DNA of 64,000 bases, from assembly GCF_901709675.1 (NCBI RefSeq), contig NC_051105.1, forward strand, positions 2,604,001 through 2,668,000, in the 5' to 3' direction. The notes below the pieces were generated by a model. That model did not search any database, was not told the DNA's origin, and was given only the letters and a program-made list of their open reading frames with translations. The DNA comes from Syngnathus acus (Eukaryota > Chordata > Actinopteri > Syngnathiformes > Syngnathidae). A program made the position numbers and the translations under genes. Shown here in pieces: positions 49,401-60,262 of the stretch. Each line of letters starts with the position of its first letter. Positions within the stretch are counted from its first letter, which is position 1.

Positions 49401-52400
49401 AGTTTAGGATTAGACTATTTACTGGAACATTTTTTTTACTAAAATACAATCTAATTGCAATGTGGAAAAAAGAAATCCTCAGATTCCACCGAGCTGAGAC
49501 AAGACCTAGATGAGAGCCACATGTACGCCAAACATGCTAGCCTGGTCTGCCGTATGAAACACAACGCATTCTAACGCTAACAAGACTTCAGACCAGCGAG
49601 CACCAAAGGATTACCTTGTGTTTTTCTTCTTATCATCAAGTCTTTCCAGTCCAATCTAATCTGTTTGCAAGGCAAAATGACCGCAGCATTAAAACAGCCA
49701 ATCCCTGTGGCATGGCTCCAACAAAGATTCTTTATTTTGCTTCCTCAACATGAGCTCATTGTTTCTCCCGACCTTCACCCACTCTTGAGATCCTGCTGTT
49801 TGCTGTGAGCATCACTGGCACAGCAAGCTGGCACCACATGAAAAAAGGATGCATCTCTATTTTCGGAATATTTTTTTGTTGAATGCCTCTCTGGTTATGA
49901 AAGCAAAACGATTGGTGCGTGAAGATGAAGAGTAATTATACTAACAAGTTGCTGAAAACTATTAGCCAAAGGAGGGAAGGAACTGAAAGGTCTACCTTTT
50001 CACTTCTTGTTTGTTTTTCATGGTTGTGTTTAGAGGACAGGAGAAAAAAACTCTCCTTTGCAGGGGATGGTAAGCTGTCATTTTACTGTATGTAAAGCAG
50101 GAAAAGCTGACTGTACTGTACAGAATGTGACACCACACTGAATTCAAAAGCTGAGAGTCCTCTACAGAATTTATTTTTAGCACGATCAGTTTGTTCTTGA
50201 GAAAAACGAGTGCCTTAACAGACTCGTGTACTTGAAAAGATGAAGCATGGATTCAATAGGGCTTTTGTAGCATGACAATGAGCAGCATATTTCGGATAGT
50301 AAGTAATAATACCCAGCAAGACTGGAAATGTTCACCTTTATGCTTTTTCCACAAACTATATATATTTGTATAGCGCTTTCACAATCGCTATTGCTGTAAC
50401 ATTGCGCTTTATCGAATATGCTCTGTATCACGGCTCTCAAGTTTACTGAAGCTGAGCTGTGATTGGTTGAGACCTGGAAGCTGTGATGTCATTTTCAGTC
50501 AACAGCAAGTGGCAAAATGGCCGCCCACTGAGATGAATACAAAAACAGGATTCCACAAATACAACATTAATCAGAATGTTGTGTTGAGACTAGTTGTGGC
50601 ACATACAAAATATTATTGTAAAGAAAATTTCCGGGGTTGACTTCCTTTTTAAGCACACAAACACACACAAAACAGGAATGGTGAGTTTTAAGATTCATGC
50701 TCAAATAAACAAAACATGCTTTGTCTTCATAATTGAGTCTTGCTTGATTCATCGTTTCCGTACTTATAATCCTACCATCAAATAGAATTCATGACAGAGG
50801 CAACTGCGATCACTTCAGCCAAGCGACCACAAAAGCCTCTTCCCGCGACTGCCGAGAGCCACGTGCGTAAACCGATAAACATGAGCACTACTTGAGCAAA
50901 GAGTTGCCGTGGTGCACTCTAAAAACGTGATTTGTGGCATTTACGAGACCTTGCCTTGACCGTAGCTGTGAATATTTATGTCAATACGCTTACCATGAGT
51001 GCCGAGAAAAGACAGAAGTCCACACCCATGGTCCCGGAAAATGAATCCGTTGAAAGGACAACAAATTACAGCACTCTTAAAATCAAGGGGAATTCTTTCG
51101 GGGATCTCTGTGCCAAAATAGAAATAAGAGCATTGTGACTTTGTGAACGGAAGTGTGGGACACAGGATGTTGCCGTTACTATAATGACTTAACAGTGCAA
51201 AATGCCCAGTCCTGTTTCCGACAGTGTGAGGAGCGCCCGGGGGAACGGCAGGTAGGTGTGTGTGTGTGAGTGAGTGTAGCAGGACATACAACAAAGAAGG
51301 GAACACATCCCACTTGTCTGGTTGCCTTGTCAGCACTCTGCTGCTTTTCACATCCAGCAGCCCACCTCAGGCACTTCCCATTCGCTCTCCCTCTTTTATC
51401 ATTCGGCCTGCTCTTGCTCTCCTCATCCTTCCAGGCCACTCGTCTGGCAGGCTGCACTTCCTCAGTACGGCGACACACTACCCAAACGCTTACACGTGAT
51501 TCAAGACACAGGCAGACAAAAAGTGAGAAATGCACATGATTGCGGTTTTTGCACGCGAGTGTGTTTGTCAATCCGGGCAACCGATTTGACGCACCGTGCG
51601 TGTGCTATTTTTGTCCCATTGTGTGTGGACTGCTGGGACTCAGGAGGAAAAGCATCAGCCGGTTGCTGGATGGGAGATCTTGAAGGACAGTGAGGAGGAA
51701 GTGTAATTTGCAAAGAGGAAGAGGCAAGTTCAACACTGCCCTTAAACATATTATGCGATGGACAACAGTGGCGGGACGTAACAAAAGTGAAATCATTTCA
51801 TCGCTGTAGTTCATTTTTCAGCTATTTGTATTCAAAACATTCATAGTAAACAATATACGCATTTTAATTTTTGCCAACAGATGCGAATGTTTACTTCTCG
51901 GTGGGATAGAGGCTTGATCAAACTTCACGTAGCTATCGAGTTACAACTGATTTCACTTAACGTCACATTATTAACACTAAGTATGTTTGAAAAAAATTGC
52001 AAAATTTACGAGTTGTGATCGTGAAAAACGGACATGTTGACATCTTTAGGAAATGAATTTGGGATTATTAATCATGACGTTATTAGTGAGGATATGTCAC
52101 ATAGCATTTCACTCTTTGCTTCACCACGAGATGCAACAAGAAAGAAAGCAGCGCGCACTCGAGAGAGTCACGATGGAGTGTTTGTACAGCTGACTTACAT
52201 CAGGCCGTCGTCTCATCAGGTCACATGACCAGGGAATGATTCAAGATGTCAAGAGGCAAGAACATCCAAGATTAGCTCTCAACTCCCAAAAGTGGCACTT
52301 AACGTATTTGGTTGAATGACATTTGTCAGATACGGATGAAAATTTTGATGACCACTGTCGTGACTCCAAAAATATGATTCAGCGTGTCTCAATCTTTTTT

Positions 52401-54999
52401 ATTTCATAGAAACCCGGAGGGGGCATGGCTCTGTGGTGTGCTCGTGACCTAAGAAACATTTTTTTGGTCATCCAATAAAGTGATTGATGAAAGTCATTTT
52501 TTTATTTGGTTTGAATTTTGGGTACATTAGTCTTGGTAATAAATGTATCCTTTGATGTCAAAATAAACAGTATCATTTGACTATAAAAATACTATTTATA
52601 GTTGCAGTCGGACAGCAAAATGTTTTCATTTTCATGATAACAACCAACAATATTCCAGTTTCAAAGAATTAATAGTTAATATATCAACTATCAAGTGTGT
52701 GCATTTTCACCAGTCAGATTTGAAAGTAAGGGTTAGAGGTCCTATCCAATTTTCAACTTTCCATATTGGGAATATTTCTGGAATTCTAAATACTGATGTA
52801 GTTGCTCGCCCCTTTGTTCCACTAATGCGTGCACACTGCTCGGACACACGGGTGGTGCAGTGGGTGGGGCCAGCCGGGCTTTACTCCAAAGCCCAAAGGA
52901 GAATCCCCCTTTTTAGTTTTGATCCAATCCCCAGGCCAGGAAGGGCATCTAACTGAGGCAGCAATCTCCGCGCCAACCGCTGCATGGCTCAAAAACTCTC
53001 AAGTGGAAGGGAAACTAGGTGTTATCAGAGCCACACTGGTGAGTTTCAAATATGACCTTTAAAATATTAGGGCTGTCAAACTTAACGTGCCAACTTTGGA
53101 GATCAAATCTATCACCTCTGCTTACGTGAAATAAGGACAACCGGACATTTTACATGCACAAAGATTGTTGGAAAAAGTAATTGCCGCACTTTGCAAATTC
53201 CGTACTGTATGTTCGGTTCATCATCAGAGCAAAACACCAAATTATTTCAACAAATCAACATTGCTGAAGCGTGCTTGGTGCTCCTGGACAGAACTAAAAA
53301 TTCTGCAAACAAGATGTTTAGAGAATTATTTCTATGGCGAGTATGAAGATGCTAGGACTGCACACGTAATCTAAATGTAGACACCGATGTTTGACCTAGT
53401 GCAGTAATCTAATCACAAAACACTGCCGTATTTGTATCCAAGTTCCTACGACACTGGAAGTTTCACTTTTGTGGTTCTCTGGTTCAAAGTATAGCAAAAC
53501 CTACTTGTTGAGTAAAACTCACAAGATGATTTGAGACATATTTTTCCAGAAAACTCTTGGGGCACTGCACTGTATACACACAATTATGAACTGAATCCTA
53601 ACAGCAACATATTTGTGTTGTAGTGTTTCATGTGATCTGTTCAGACTATAAAATGTGTCGGTTTGTGTGCACCACTGCAGCTCACCGTGCCATTGCTCTT
53701 GAGTCATACGCCAACGTGTTTTCATTCTTTGAACTTCCTCATAAAGACTGATAGCGCAAAGGCACACCACGATGACTTGGCTTGGAATTTATCTTGAGGG
53801 CTGCAATTATTTACACTCTGCTGATAAGAAGTCATTAAAGACACAGCTCCAATGCTTCCCACAGGCACTGAAACCTGGGCAAGCAGTCACAATCGGGCCT
53901 CACCTTACGCCCAAACAAAAATTGCGATTTGTGATAAATAAGGCTGGACCCAGAATGAGTTAATGATTCCATGATGGTGGGTTATATATTTAAGAGAAAA
54001 AGGTGCATGAAGGAAACTTTTCGTAGACTCAAAACAGAAAGTACCCGTATACCTGGTACTTCCGTATACCTGGTACTTACCCACTATTTCAGACACTGTT
54101 TGAAGCAGTTAAGTCTCTGACAAAAGTTATTTACCGTACATACTTTACATTCATGTGCCACAAACACGTACAATAGTTTAAAATTTAAAAGTTTTAAAAA
54201 ATCAATTTGAGTAAAACCAAAAACTACTTTTGGTAACCATCGCAAACTAACTGATGTTCAAATACAAATAGATGGAAACATAATTGAAAGACTCCAAAAA
54301 CTAAAAATGATTGGTGTAATTATAAATATATAAATTGGAAATATTATATTGGAAACATTGAAAAAAAAAATCTCAATCTTGTATATGGCAAAGTATTTTC
54401 TTGATCACAAATCTGCATATATTGTATTGTTCTCTGGTATCACCGTATTTGAGCTATTACTCAGAGACATGGGGAAACAACTATAAAAGCTCTATTAAAA
54501 ATCACTCGCTTACAGAAGGCCATTAGAATCATAAAGAAATAATATGACATTATGGACATACAGTACTATTTAAGTTCAAGACATAAAAGAGTCTTCAAGC
54601 CTTGAAGACACTTTTATGTTTTTAAAAAAAAAAAGAAAATCACAGATACTGAAGTTAAAGGACCTTTTAGATTACCAAACAGGTATTCAAATTGTTTTCA
54701 AAGTGCAACACCTTGCCTAAAAACATTCAAAAGCATTTTTACCAACAACAGTTTGTTCAAGCATGCTGACATCCAAAAAAGAAATGTAAAGAACTAAATG
54801 AGTTATGAACACAAGGAAATGAATGAATTGAAATGCCTTGTTCTCTTCTTTACTGTACATGTCAAAGTGAAAGTGTGGAGCGGTGAGCAAAACGGCTGAG
54901 CATACCTTTGCCATCCTGCCAGGCGGTGTACCAGGACAAGCTGAGGAAAGACGTGAAAAAAATTATCGCAGTGGCCACAGTTCCATTTCTGAGCCTCAT
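37971..54999 (-). CDS. mgat4a: mgat4a, alpha-1,3-mannosyl-glycoprotein 4-beta-N-acetylglucosaminyltransferase A
   Basis: Sixteen minus-strand exons: 54906-54999, 47060-47227, 46755-46895, 44249-44382, 44128-44174, 43945-44058, 43192-43267, 41554-41668, 41199-41329, 40968-41075, 40780-40854, 40225-40343, 39233-39311, 38929-38989, 38085-38197 and 37971-37997 (TGA). The sum is 1,602 bases and 533 residues, against 535 in human. A type II membrane anchor (about residues 7-27) is followed by a coiled stem ([16 protein letters not shown]) and the GT54 catalytic domain with [18 protein letters not shown], the acidic LEDD at 259-262, EFSQLGFIG and [13 protein letters not shown]. The C-terminal lectin-like domain includes [18 protein letters not shown]. 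GnT-IVa adds beta-1,4 GlcNAc to the alpha-1,3 mannose arm of N-glycans in the medial Golgi. Intron 1 is 7.7 kb and the terminal exon encodes only eight residues. The A paralogue is chosen from the N-terminus ([10 protein letters not shown]) and neighbours. Confidence 0.97.
38417..38450. mobile_element. orphan hAT MITE end
   Basis: GGTTGGGGACCACTG repeats the right-hand end of the MITE in mfsd9 (8342-8356). No matching left end or target duplication was found, so it is a truncated relic in the second-to-last region of mgat4a. Confidence 0.4.
40869..40896. repeat. (AG)n microsatellite
   Basis: About 14 AG repeats in the mgat4a intron just upstream of exon 40780-40854. On the gene strand it reads (CT)n and sits close to the acceptor, so it may serve as the pyrimidine tract. 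Confidence 0.85.
42179..42265. mobile_element. dispersed 'TATCGGCC / TATCGATACC' repeat fragment
   Basis: Repeated TATCGG and ATCGATACC words followed by GGTATCTGCCCATCCCTA. This resembles a dispersed teleost repeat I have seen often. Its class is not certain. It lies in the 1.5-kb mgat4a intron between exons 43192-43267 and 41554-41668. Confidence 0.4.
43437..43466. repeat. (CA)n microsatellite
   Basis: About 15 CA units in the mgat4a intron between exons 43192-43267 and 43945-44058. A second short CA tract is at about 29516-29533, immediately after the donor of the unknown small gene. Confidence 0.9.
47228..54905 (-). other. mgat4a: mgat4a intron 1 (7.7 kb)
   Basis: No exon of another gene is supported. 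The sequence is AT-rich with scattered remnants: an AAAATGGCCGCCC-containing stretch near 50455-50545, a GGTGGTGCAGTGGGTGGGGC / AGGAAGGGCATC element at about 52840-52960, a GGGCTGTCAAA motif near 53075, and a 17-bp direct duplication (CCGTATACCTGGTACTT) at 54045-54078. Open frames of 60-136 codons here have no family resemblance or splice support. Confidence 0.5.
52840..52960 (+). mobile_element. dispersed element fragment
   Basis: GTGGTGCAGTGGGTGGGGCC at the start and CCAGGCCAGGAAGGGCATCT at the end resemble the ends of a frequent fish interspersed repeat whose tail reads GGAAGGGCATCCGGC. Read by eye; family uncertain. Confidence 0.35.
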
Positions 55000-57199
55000 C
55001 TCATTTCAGCGAAGCCTCGCTTGTGTCGCCGCCGTCCTCCGTGGCTCTCCCCAAAATGGGGGGTGGCGGGGGGCTTGTTAGCTACCGGCGCGCTCCATTT
55101 CTTTTGGGGGAGGGAAGGGGAGTCTCCGTTAGGAAGAGTCTCAAGCAGGAAGAAGAAGCATTTCGACTTGGGCTTGTTGCCAGGCGGGTGTCTTATGGTA
55201 GTGGGACCCTTCCGTGATAGCCTGCTGGCGACGCCTCGAAACCACGTCGACTCCGCTACAACAAGCAACAGATGAGGGAACCCGAAAACGAGGTTCCGAA
55301 CAGCAGTTCAAGTGCAGTCACATCCCCCGCTTCTCATAAATCCTCTTCGGTTCGGTTCGGCGGTTGACGCTGCTTATCAGCCGAGCTTGGCAGGACGTCA
55401 AGCTAACATTCAATTGCAATTGCTACACACTTTTCTAAAACAACAAAAAGGCATTCCAGGTAATGAATGTCTAAATCTTTCGTCGGGAAACGCCTTAAAT
55501 GTTAAATTCCTCATGGACACTTCACGCACATTTCCTAGCACACTAACTGTTTGTTCTTACCTGTCTATTACCGTCCGTTTCCAGGCTCGCTTCCGGTTGC
55601 ACCTTTCAAAATAATGGACGTGAAGGGTCCTCGGTAGACTGGCGCCCTGTGCTCGGTGTAAACACGGCCGCGGCTTCATTTTTGTGCGGGGCAATGGTTT
55701 ACTTCGGCGTGTTTGAGAATTTGGTAGATGCGCTATGCCTCGCTGATTTTTTTCTGCCTCACCCACTAGTGCGTTTGCAAATGTCGGTTGCAAAAACTAC
55801 ACTAAATTCTAGAGCAGAGAAAAGCAGGAAGCCCTCAATTCTATCAAATTGTAGCAAAAATACTAAAAGGAATAAAACTTCATCTATGCATGAAAATGTG
55901 TCATTCTTGTACGTAAGGGAAAAAAAAACCATCTGAAAGATCTACTTAAGTAAAAGTATAGCACAGGATGGTGGCGGCTGACTTTTGCATGAATGTTTCA
56001 TTTGAGAAATGAAAGTGAGAGTTGCTAAAGGTCAAATAAACTATATAGCTGCGTGAAATTTTTTTTTTTTTTTTTATTGTCTTAAACGGGGCTAATAAAC
56101 TATTAAAATGATTTCTCAGGAAGTACTGCTTGTGTGACCAAGCGCAACCTTTGTTTTCCAACAAGCGACGCGTGACGGACTAGTGTCCTCTGGCGCCACA
56201 CAGTGACCATTTGATGTACTACAAAACCTGCCAAACGTTATTGTGCAAATTTGGTTGCAGTTTCCCTTCGAATGAAGGCGCCCAAAGTTTCATTTGGACT
56301 TATGTATACTGTATATCTCCATTATTTCCAATGGGGAAGCAAAGTATTGCTGGGTTGTGCTATATCAGGTTTATTTTTGGACTCGAAAGCGAGTCTTGCG
56401 ATAATGAAAGAATTACATTGTTTTTTTATTTCGCGCATAGGTTACATTCTCCAATTGTTTCAGGTGTAGCAGTCACATTCAAATCCACCCAAAGCTAATT
56501 AATTCACATTTCTTAGCTTGTATTGAGGCGTCTAATGTTTTGCGGATGTTGAAAATTGTGTCAAATGATGGTGTAGAAAAAACATGCTGCACATTGCAAC
56601 ATCGACATTTTACATTTACGAGCGTATTCAGACTCCTTATTTTGTAATGATTTTAATACAAAATCCAACGCAGAGTAACTGTATTAAAAATAATTGTATG
56701 CATCCCTTTAACATGATTTGGATACATATATTATTTTCAAAAACCAAACCACATGACCACAGCAAAACCAGAGTGGACTGCTGGCCTGAAAATGTTTGCC
56801 AGCGGCTGTGGTTATGTAATGTGGATTCAGATGGCAACAGTAGCCCCGCAAATGGCAGCAGCAGAGGATCCCAACCAATTCTTATAAAAGCCCCGCAGCA
56901 TAAAATCTGACAGTCCACCCCACACCACCCCACCCCTCAGCAGACAGTCCAAGTAGGCTATGCATTTAATTAAGGAACATGATTATGGAAGACGACAAGA
57001 AGGGAGAAGATCAAGGCTTCTGTGACAGAAGAGTCTTCAGTGTTGGCCTTGGTACCCTTTCTGGTTCCAGCATCCCTTTCTACTCGTACTTCCATTTTGC
57101 ATTCTGGCGACCTTCACCGTAGCACACTAAATTGAAAATTTGACAGACACTGATGCGTGTCCCTTAGATGAGAATTTCTTTTTCATAATGCAGCGAATC
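55000..57199. other. intergenic region between creg2 and mgat4a, with mgat4a promoter
   Basis: The mgat4a start codon is at 54999. The 55000-55680 stretch is relatively GC-rich, fits a promoter and 5' UTR, and shows no coding support. From 55700 to 57199 the sequence becomes AT-rich, with a 21-base T run at about 56060, and should include the creg2 3' UTR. No other gene is seen. Confidence 0.5.
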
Positions 57200-58687
57200 T
57201 TAAAAAGGGGAAGCTTTGAAGTATTCTTCTAGAGGAATGAGCGACGTGCCTCCTATCCAGTCCTGCAGCCACACTTGGATCAGCTCCAGCTTCATGAAGA
57301 ACCATTTGTGTCCCACGGGCCACTTTGCCATCACCGGATGCCTGGAACAAAGAAACGTGGCATTTTAAAATGTGTTGATATCCAAATACTTCATTACCAC
57401 AGATGAGATTTATATTACCATAACAAGAATGAACTCTGATTAACTACCTGAAGTCAGCCCCCCCCAGAAAAAAAACAAAAACACATTCATAAATCATAGT
57501 GAAACAGTGCAAAACATGATGAGAAGGGAACAAAATAAGTAAAATGAAAAAACATACATTCAAAAAGAAGTTAAAATGAGAAAAATTCATATACCCCATA
57601 CACATAAATTTACAAAGTAAAATTTAGCTGCCATGATAAACCTTATGCAAAAATTACACAATTCTTTAATTAATTTTAATTTCTTTCCATAATTTTGTGA
57701 TTACTATTTGCAACAATAACAATACATAACCCCACTCCCTCGCTTTGAATAGTTTTTTTCTTACTGCAGTTTACTCAGTAGGGATTGTCCTCTTCATGCC
57801 TGTATGTACGTACTGTATATTAATACTGCCCCCTGGTGGCCAATATGCGCACCAGAGGAAGTTGCAAAATAAATAAATCCCTATCACACATTGTTCAATC
57901 CTTTACATTGTACTTTGTTTACTTATTATTGTCGTATTTCTATAAAGTAAGATACTGCTGTTTCCCTCATTAAAAAACAAGTTAAAACATTTTGGGAGGG
58001 TTAGGGGGCGGCAGCTAGAATCATTTAAAGGCATTTTCATTCATTTCATATGAGAAATAAGACTTGGTATGAATGTTTTGAGTTAAGACACCACTGAATG
58101 TGAAGGGTGTTTGCTCGTACCTGGAGAACATGGCCTCCTTGGCAAAAGCCAGCTCCTCTGGGGCCACCTCCACCATCTTGCCTGTAAGCGTGAGTCGAGC
58201 ACATCTGGGGTCCTCTGCCTCATAGATCATTTGTCTGGAAAGAGAACAGTACAATCAAGAGAGCCAATACAAGAGTTATTGAATATTGCACCTTACACTT
58301 GTGGTCAAATTATAATAAACCTACAAAAAAAAGTTGGAAATAATGTTGCAAGCATTGTCAGAAGTGGACTAGAGTGTGCTTGCCTGCAGAAATCACTCTC
58401 AGCCTCTGAGAAAGTGATGGAAGCATAAGGGTTTATTTTCAGGTCGGTTACGGTGTTGTCCATAGGTGTCATGTAAAAATAGATGACGCCTGTGCTGTTG
58501 TCCAGTGGTCCATCACTGATGGAGAAAATGTTCCCAAAAGGAAGACCTTTGATCTAGCAAAACACACACATATAAAAATTAGATTGACGTCACCTTGACC
58601 CAAATGAAAATTGGTCAAATCGCCTTCCTTTGGGACAAATTGAGCAATCCCACATTACTCGATGTATCGCCATGTCAACGTGTCTCT

Positions 58688-58738
<51 letters not shown>

Positions 58739-59283
58739 GAGCCCACCCAGGGACGGGCAGTTTTTAAAAACGATGATTTTCAATGAAAAATAAAATGGAT
58801 GGGTGTGTCTTTTTGTATCCAGAGTGGTATTATTTATGCATTTTGTATATTGAAGTAAACATGAACTCGTGCGTATGTTACCTTGTCTTGGCTAGAAATG
58901 GTGGCGAGGGAACCCCAGTCGCTGCTGTGAGCGATGTATCTGGCCGTTCTCGCCGTTTCCTGGTGCGGTGGAGGACCACCCCTCCCCACCTGAACCGTCT
59001 CCGTCCGATAGGAAAAAAGGCGAGCGGGGCTCTTCGCCGCCGCACTGGAGTCGCCCTCTGGCTCCACTTTCTCCCCGGGAGTCTCATCTATGCCTGCCGG
59101 ATACGCCTGCTTCCACAGCCCGCCGCCGTCCACCAGCAAAGACGGGGCGACTTCTTCCGACAGGTCGGCCTCCACGTGGTTGGAGGAGACTGCCCAGGAG
59201 ACGGAGCTCCTCAAAGTGTAGGCTGCACACGCGGTCAGAATGTTGGCCAACACTGGCAGGGTTAAGTAAAAAGTGGGCCTCAT
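57200..59283 (-). CDS. creg2: creg2, cellular repressor of E1A-stimulated genes 2
   Basis: Four minus-strand exons: 58882-59283 (ATG at 59283), 58384-58553, 58121-58234 and 57200-57341 (TAA). They join to 828 bases and 275 residues, against 290 in human. A signal peptide (MRPTFYLTLPVLANILTACA) leads into the family motif VSWAVSS, then a low-conservation linker. The folded domain follows: SLATISSQDK, KGLPFGN, SDGPLDNSTGVIYFYMTP, EDPRCARLTLTGKM, EEYFKASPF. CREG2 is a secreted glycoprotein related to flavin-binding split-barrel proteins and is brain-enriched in mammals. NST at the start of exon 2's core is a probable glycosylation site. The donor after exon 2 is GC (CAG|GCAAGC), so intron 2 is a GC-AG intron. 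Intron 1 houses a tRNA-Asn gene on the other strand. An in-frame upstream TTG is not needed. Confidence 0.95.
57826..57839 (-). promoter_or_regulatory. CTCF-like site
   Basis: The minus strand reads CCACCAGGGGGCAG, a full match to the CTCF core, in intron 3 of creg2. Motif evidence only. Confidence 0.4.
58682..58755 (+). tRNA. tRNA-Asn (anticodon GTT)
   Basis: A 74-base cloverleaf. The acceptor GTCTCTG pairs with CAGGGAC (one G-U), with discriminator G. The D arm is TGGCGCAATCGGTTAGCGC (A box). The anticodon stem CGGCT...AACCG frames the loop with GTT. The T arm is GGTGGTTCGAGCCCACC (B box GGTTCGAGC). A Pol III terminator of five T residues follows at 58761-58765. All expected conserved positions are intact, so it should be a functional nuclear tRNA gene. 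It lies within intron 1 of creg2 in the opposite orientation. Confidence 0.95.
58761..58765 (+). terminator. RNA polymerase III terminator of tRNA-Asn
   Basis: TTTTT five bases after the mature 3' end of the tRNA. Confidence 0.8.
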
Positions 59284-60262
59284 GAGTTTTAGGAGCAATG
59301 GCTGCCTTCACTAGAAGTCGTTTATCCAATAGTTTCATAAGCATTATCTGCCCCCTGCCGGCACATTCGGGTACTACATAAACATGTCAAACTCAAAAGG
59401 CAAAATATTGTTGAGGAAAGTCTGGTGGGACAGAACGAGAGACCAGCCCCTAAATGTTGCCATTGATGTTGTAGTTCCTTGGCACAGACATGCCACATGA
59501 TGGTGGCAAACCATTACTTTTGTCGAAACAAAACTAATCCACTCCATTTAGCCAGAAGATAATAATCCAGATACTCGGAACGGTAATATGAGATATTTTT
59601 TCTATACATTCATGCTATAAGTAACATCAAAATTATATCCAGAAATATTCTTTATTTCAAAGTGTTGGAGTGGCAAATAACATGGACATTTTACAGTATA
59701 GTACAGTTCAATACACAACCCTTTGGAAAGAATTACACTTGAATTTAAGTTTTTTTTTTTTTTTTACCCTGTCATCCACTAAATTGTGGTTTGCCTACAG
59801 CAGCTTTCCCATTTCTGTTTCCATACTACATTTAAGGAATGCAACAGTTGAACATGTGTTAATTATTACAAATATACATCAATTATTATATCCATCTATT
59901 CATTTTCTGAACCGCTTATCCTCACGAGCATCGCAGGCGGTTCTGGAGCCTATCCCAGCTGACTTCGGGCAGCAGGCAGGGAACACCTGAACTGGCTACC
60001 AGCCAATCGCAGGGCACACATAAACAGACAACCATTCCACTGTGGTTGAAATATTTTTGCGCTGTCATAAGTTTCTCTGAGGACTTTCATTTGCTCTTAG
60101 AGCTTCTTGACTGTCTTCCTTTAAAATGGCAGAATTGTATGTATCCAAAGTAGTAGTGGCTATATAAAACCTCCTCAAAAGAGGCCCATTTTTCATTTCA
60201 GCTTTCAAAAAGACAGGTAAGTGTGCTATGATTCTTAGGGAACTAAATAATAAAAAGAATCC
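59284..60262. other. intergenic region between cracdl and creg2
   Basis: Contains the creg2 promoter (right of 59283) and the cracdl 3' UTR. A minus-strand AATAAA at 59651-59656 could end cracdl. A near match to the CTCF core (CTGCCCCCTGCCGG) is at about 59349. The SINE tail at 59890-60040 lies inside the presumed cracdl 3' UTR. No coding exon is seen. Confidence 0.45.
59890..60040 (-). mobile_element. inverted tail of the tRNA-derived fish SINE
   Basis: Reads ATCTATTCATTTTCTGAACC-GCTTATCCTCACGAG, TGGAGCCTATCCCAGCTGAC, CTGGCTACCAGCCAATCGCA-GGGCACACATAAACAGACAA-CCATTC. This is the reverse of the element whose forward tail is at 6475-6560. Confidence 0.75.

Noticed and set aside
50455-50545. 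Possible MITE containing AAAATGGCCGCCC
   Set aside because: It recalls a common fish repeat, but I could not define ends or a target duplication.
54045-54078. 17-bp direct tandem duplication CCGTATACCTGGTACTT
   Set aside because: Too short to mean more than a local slippage event in a large intron.
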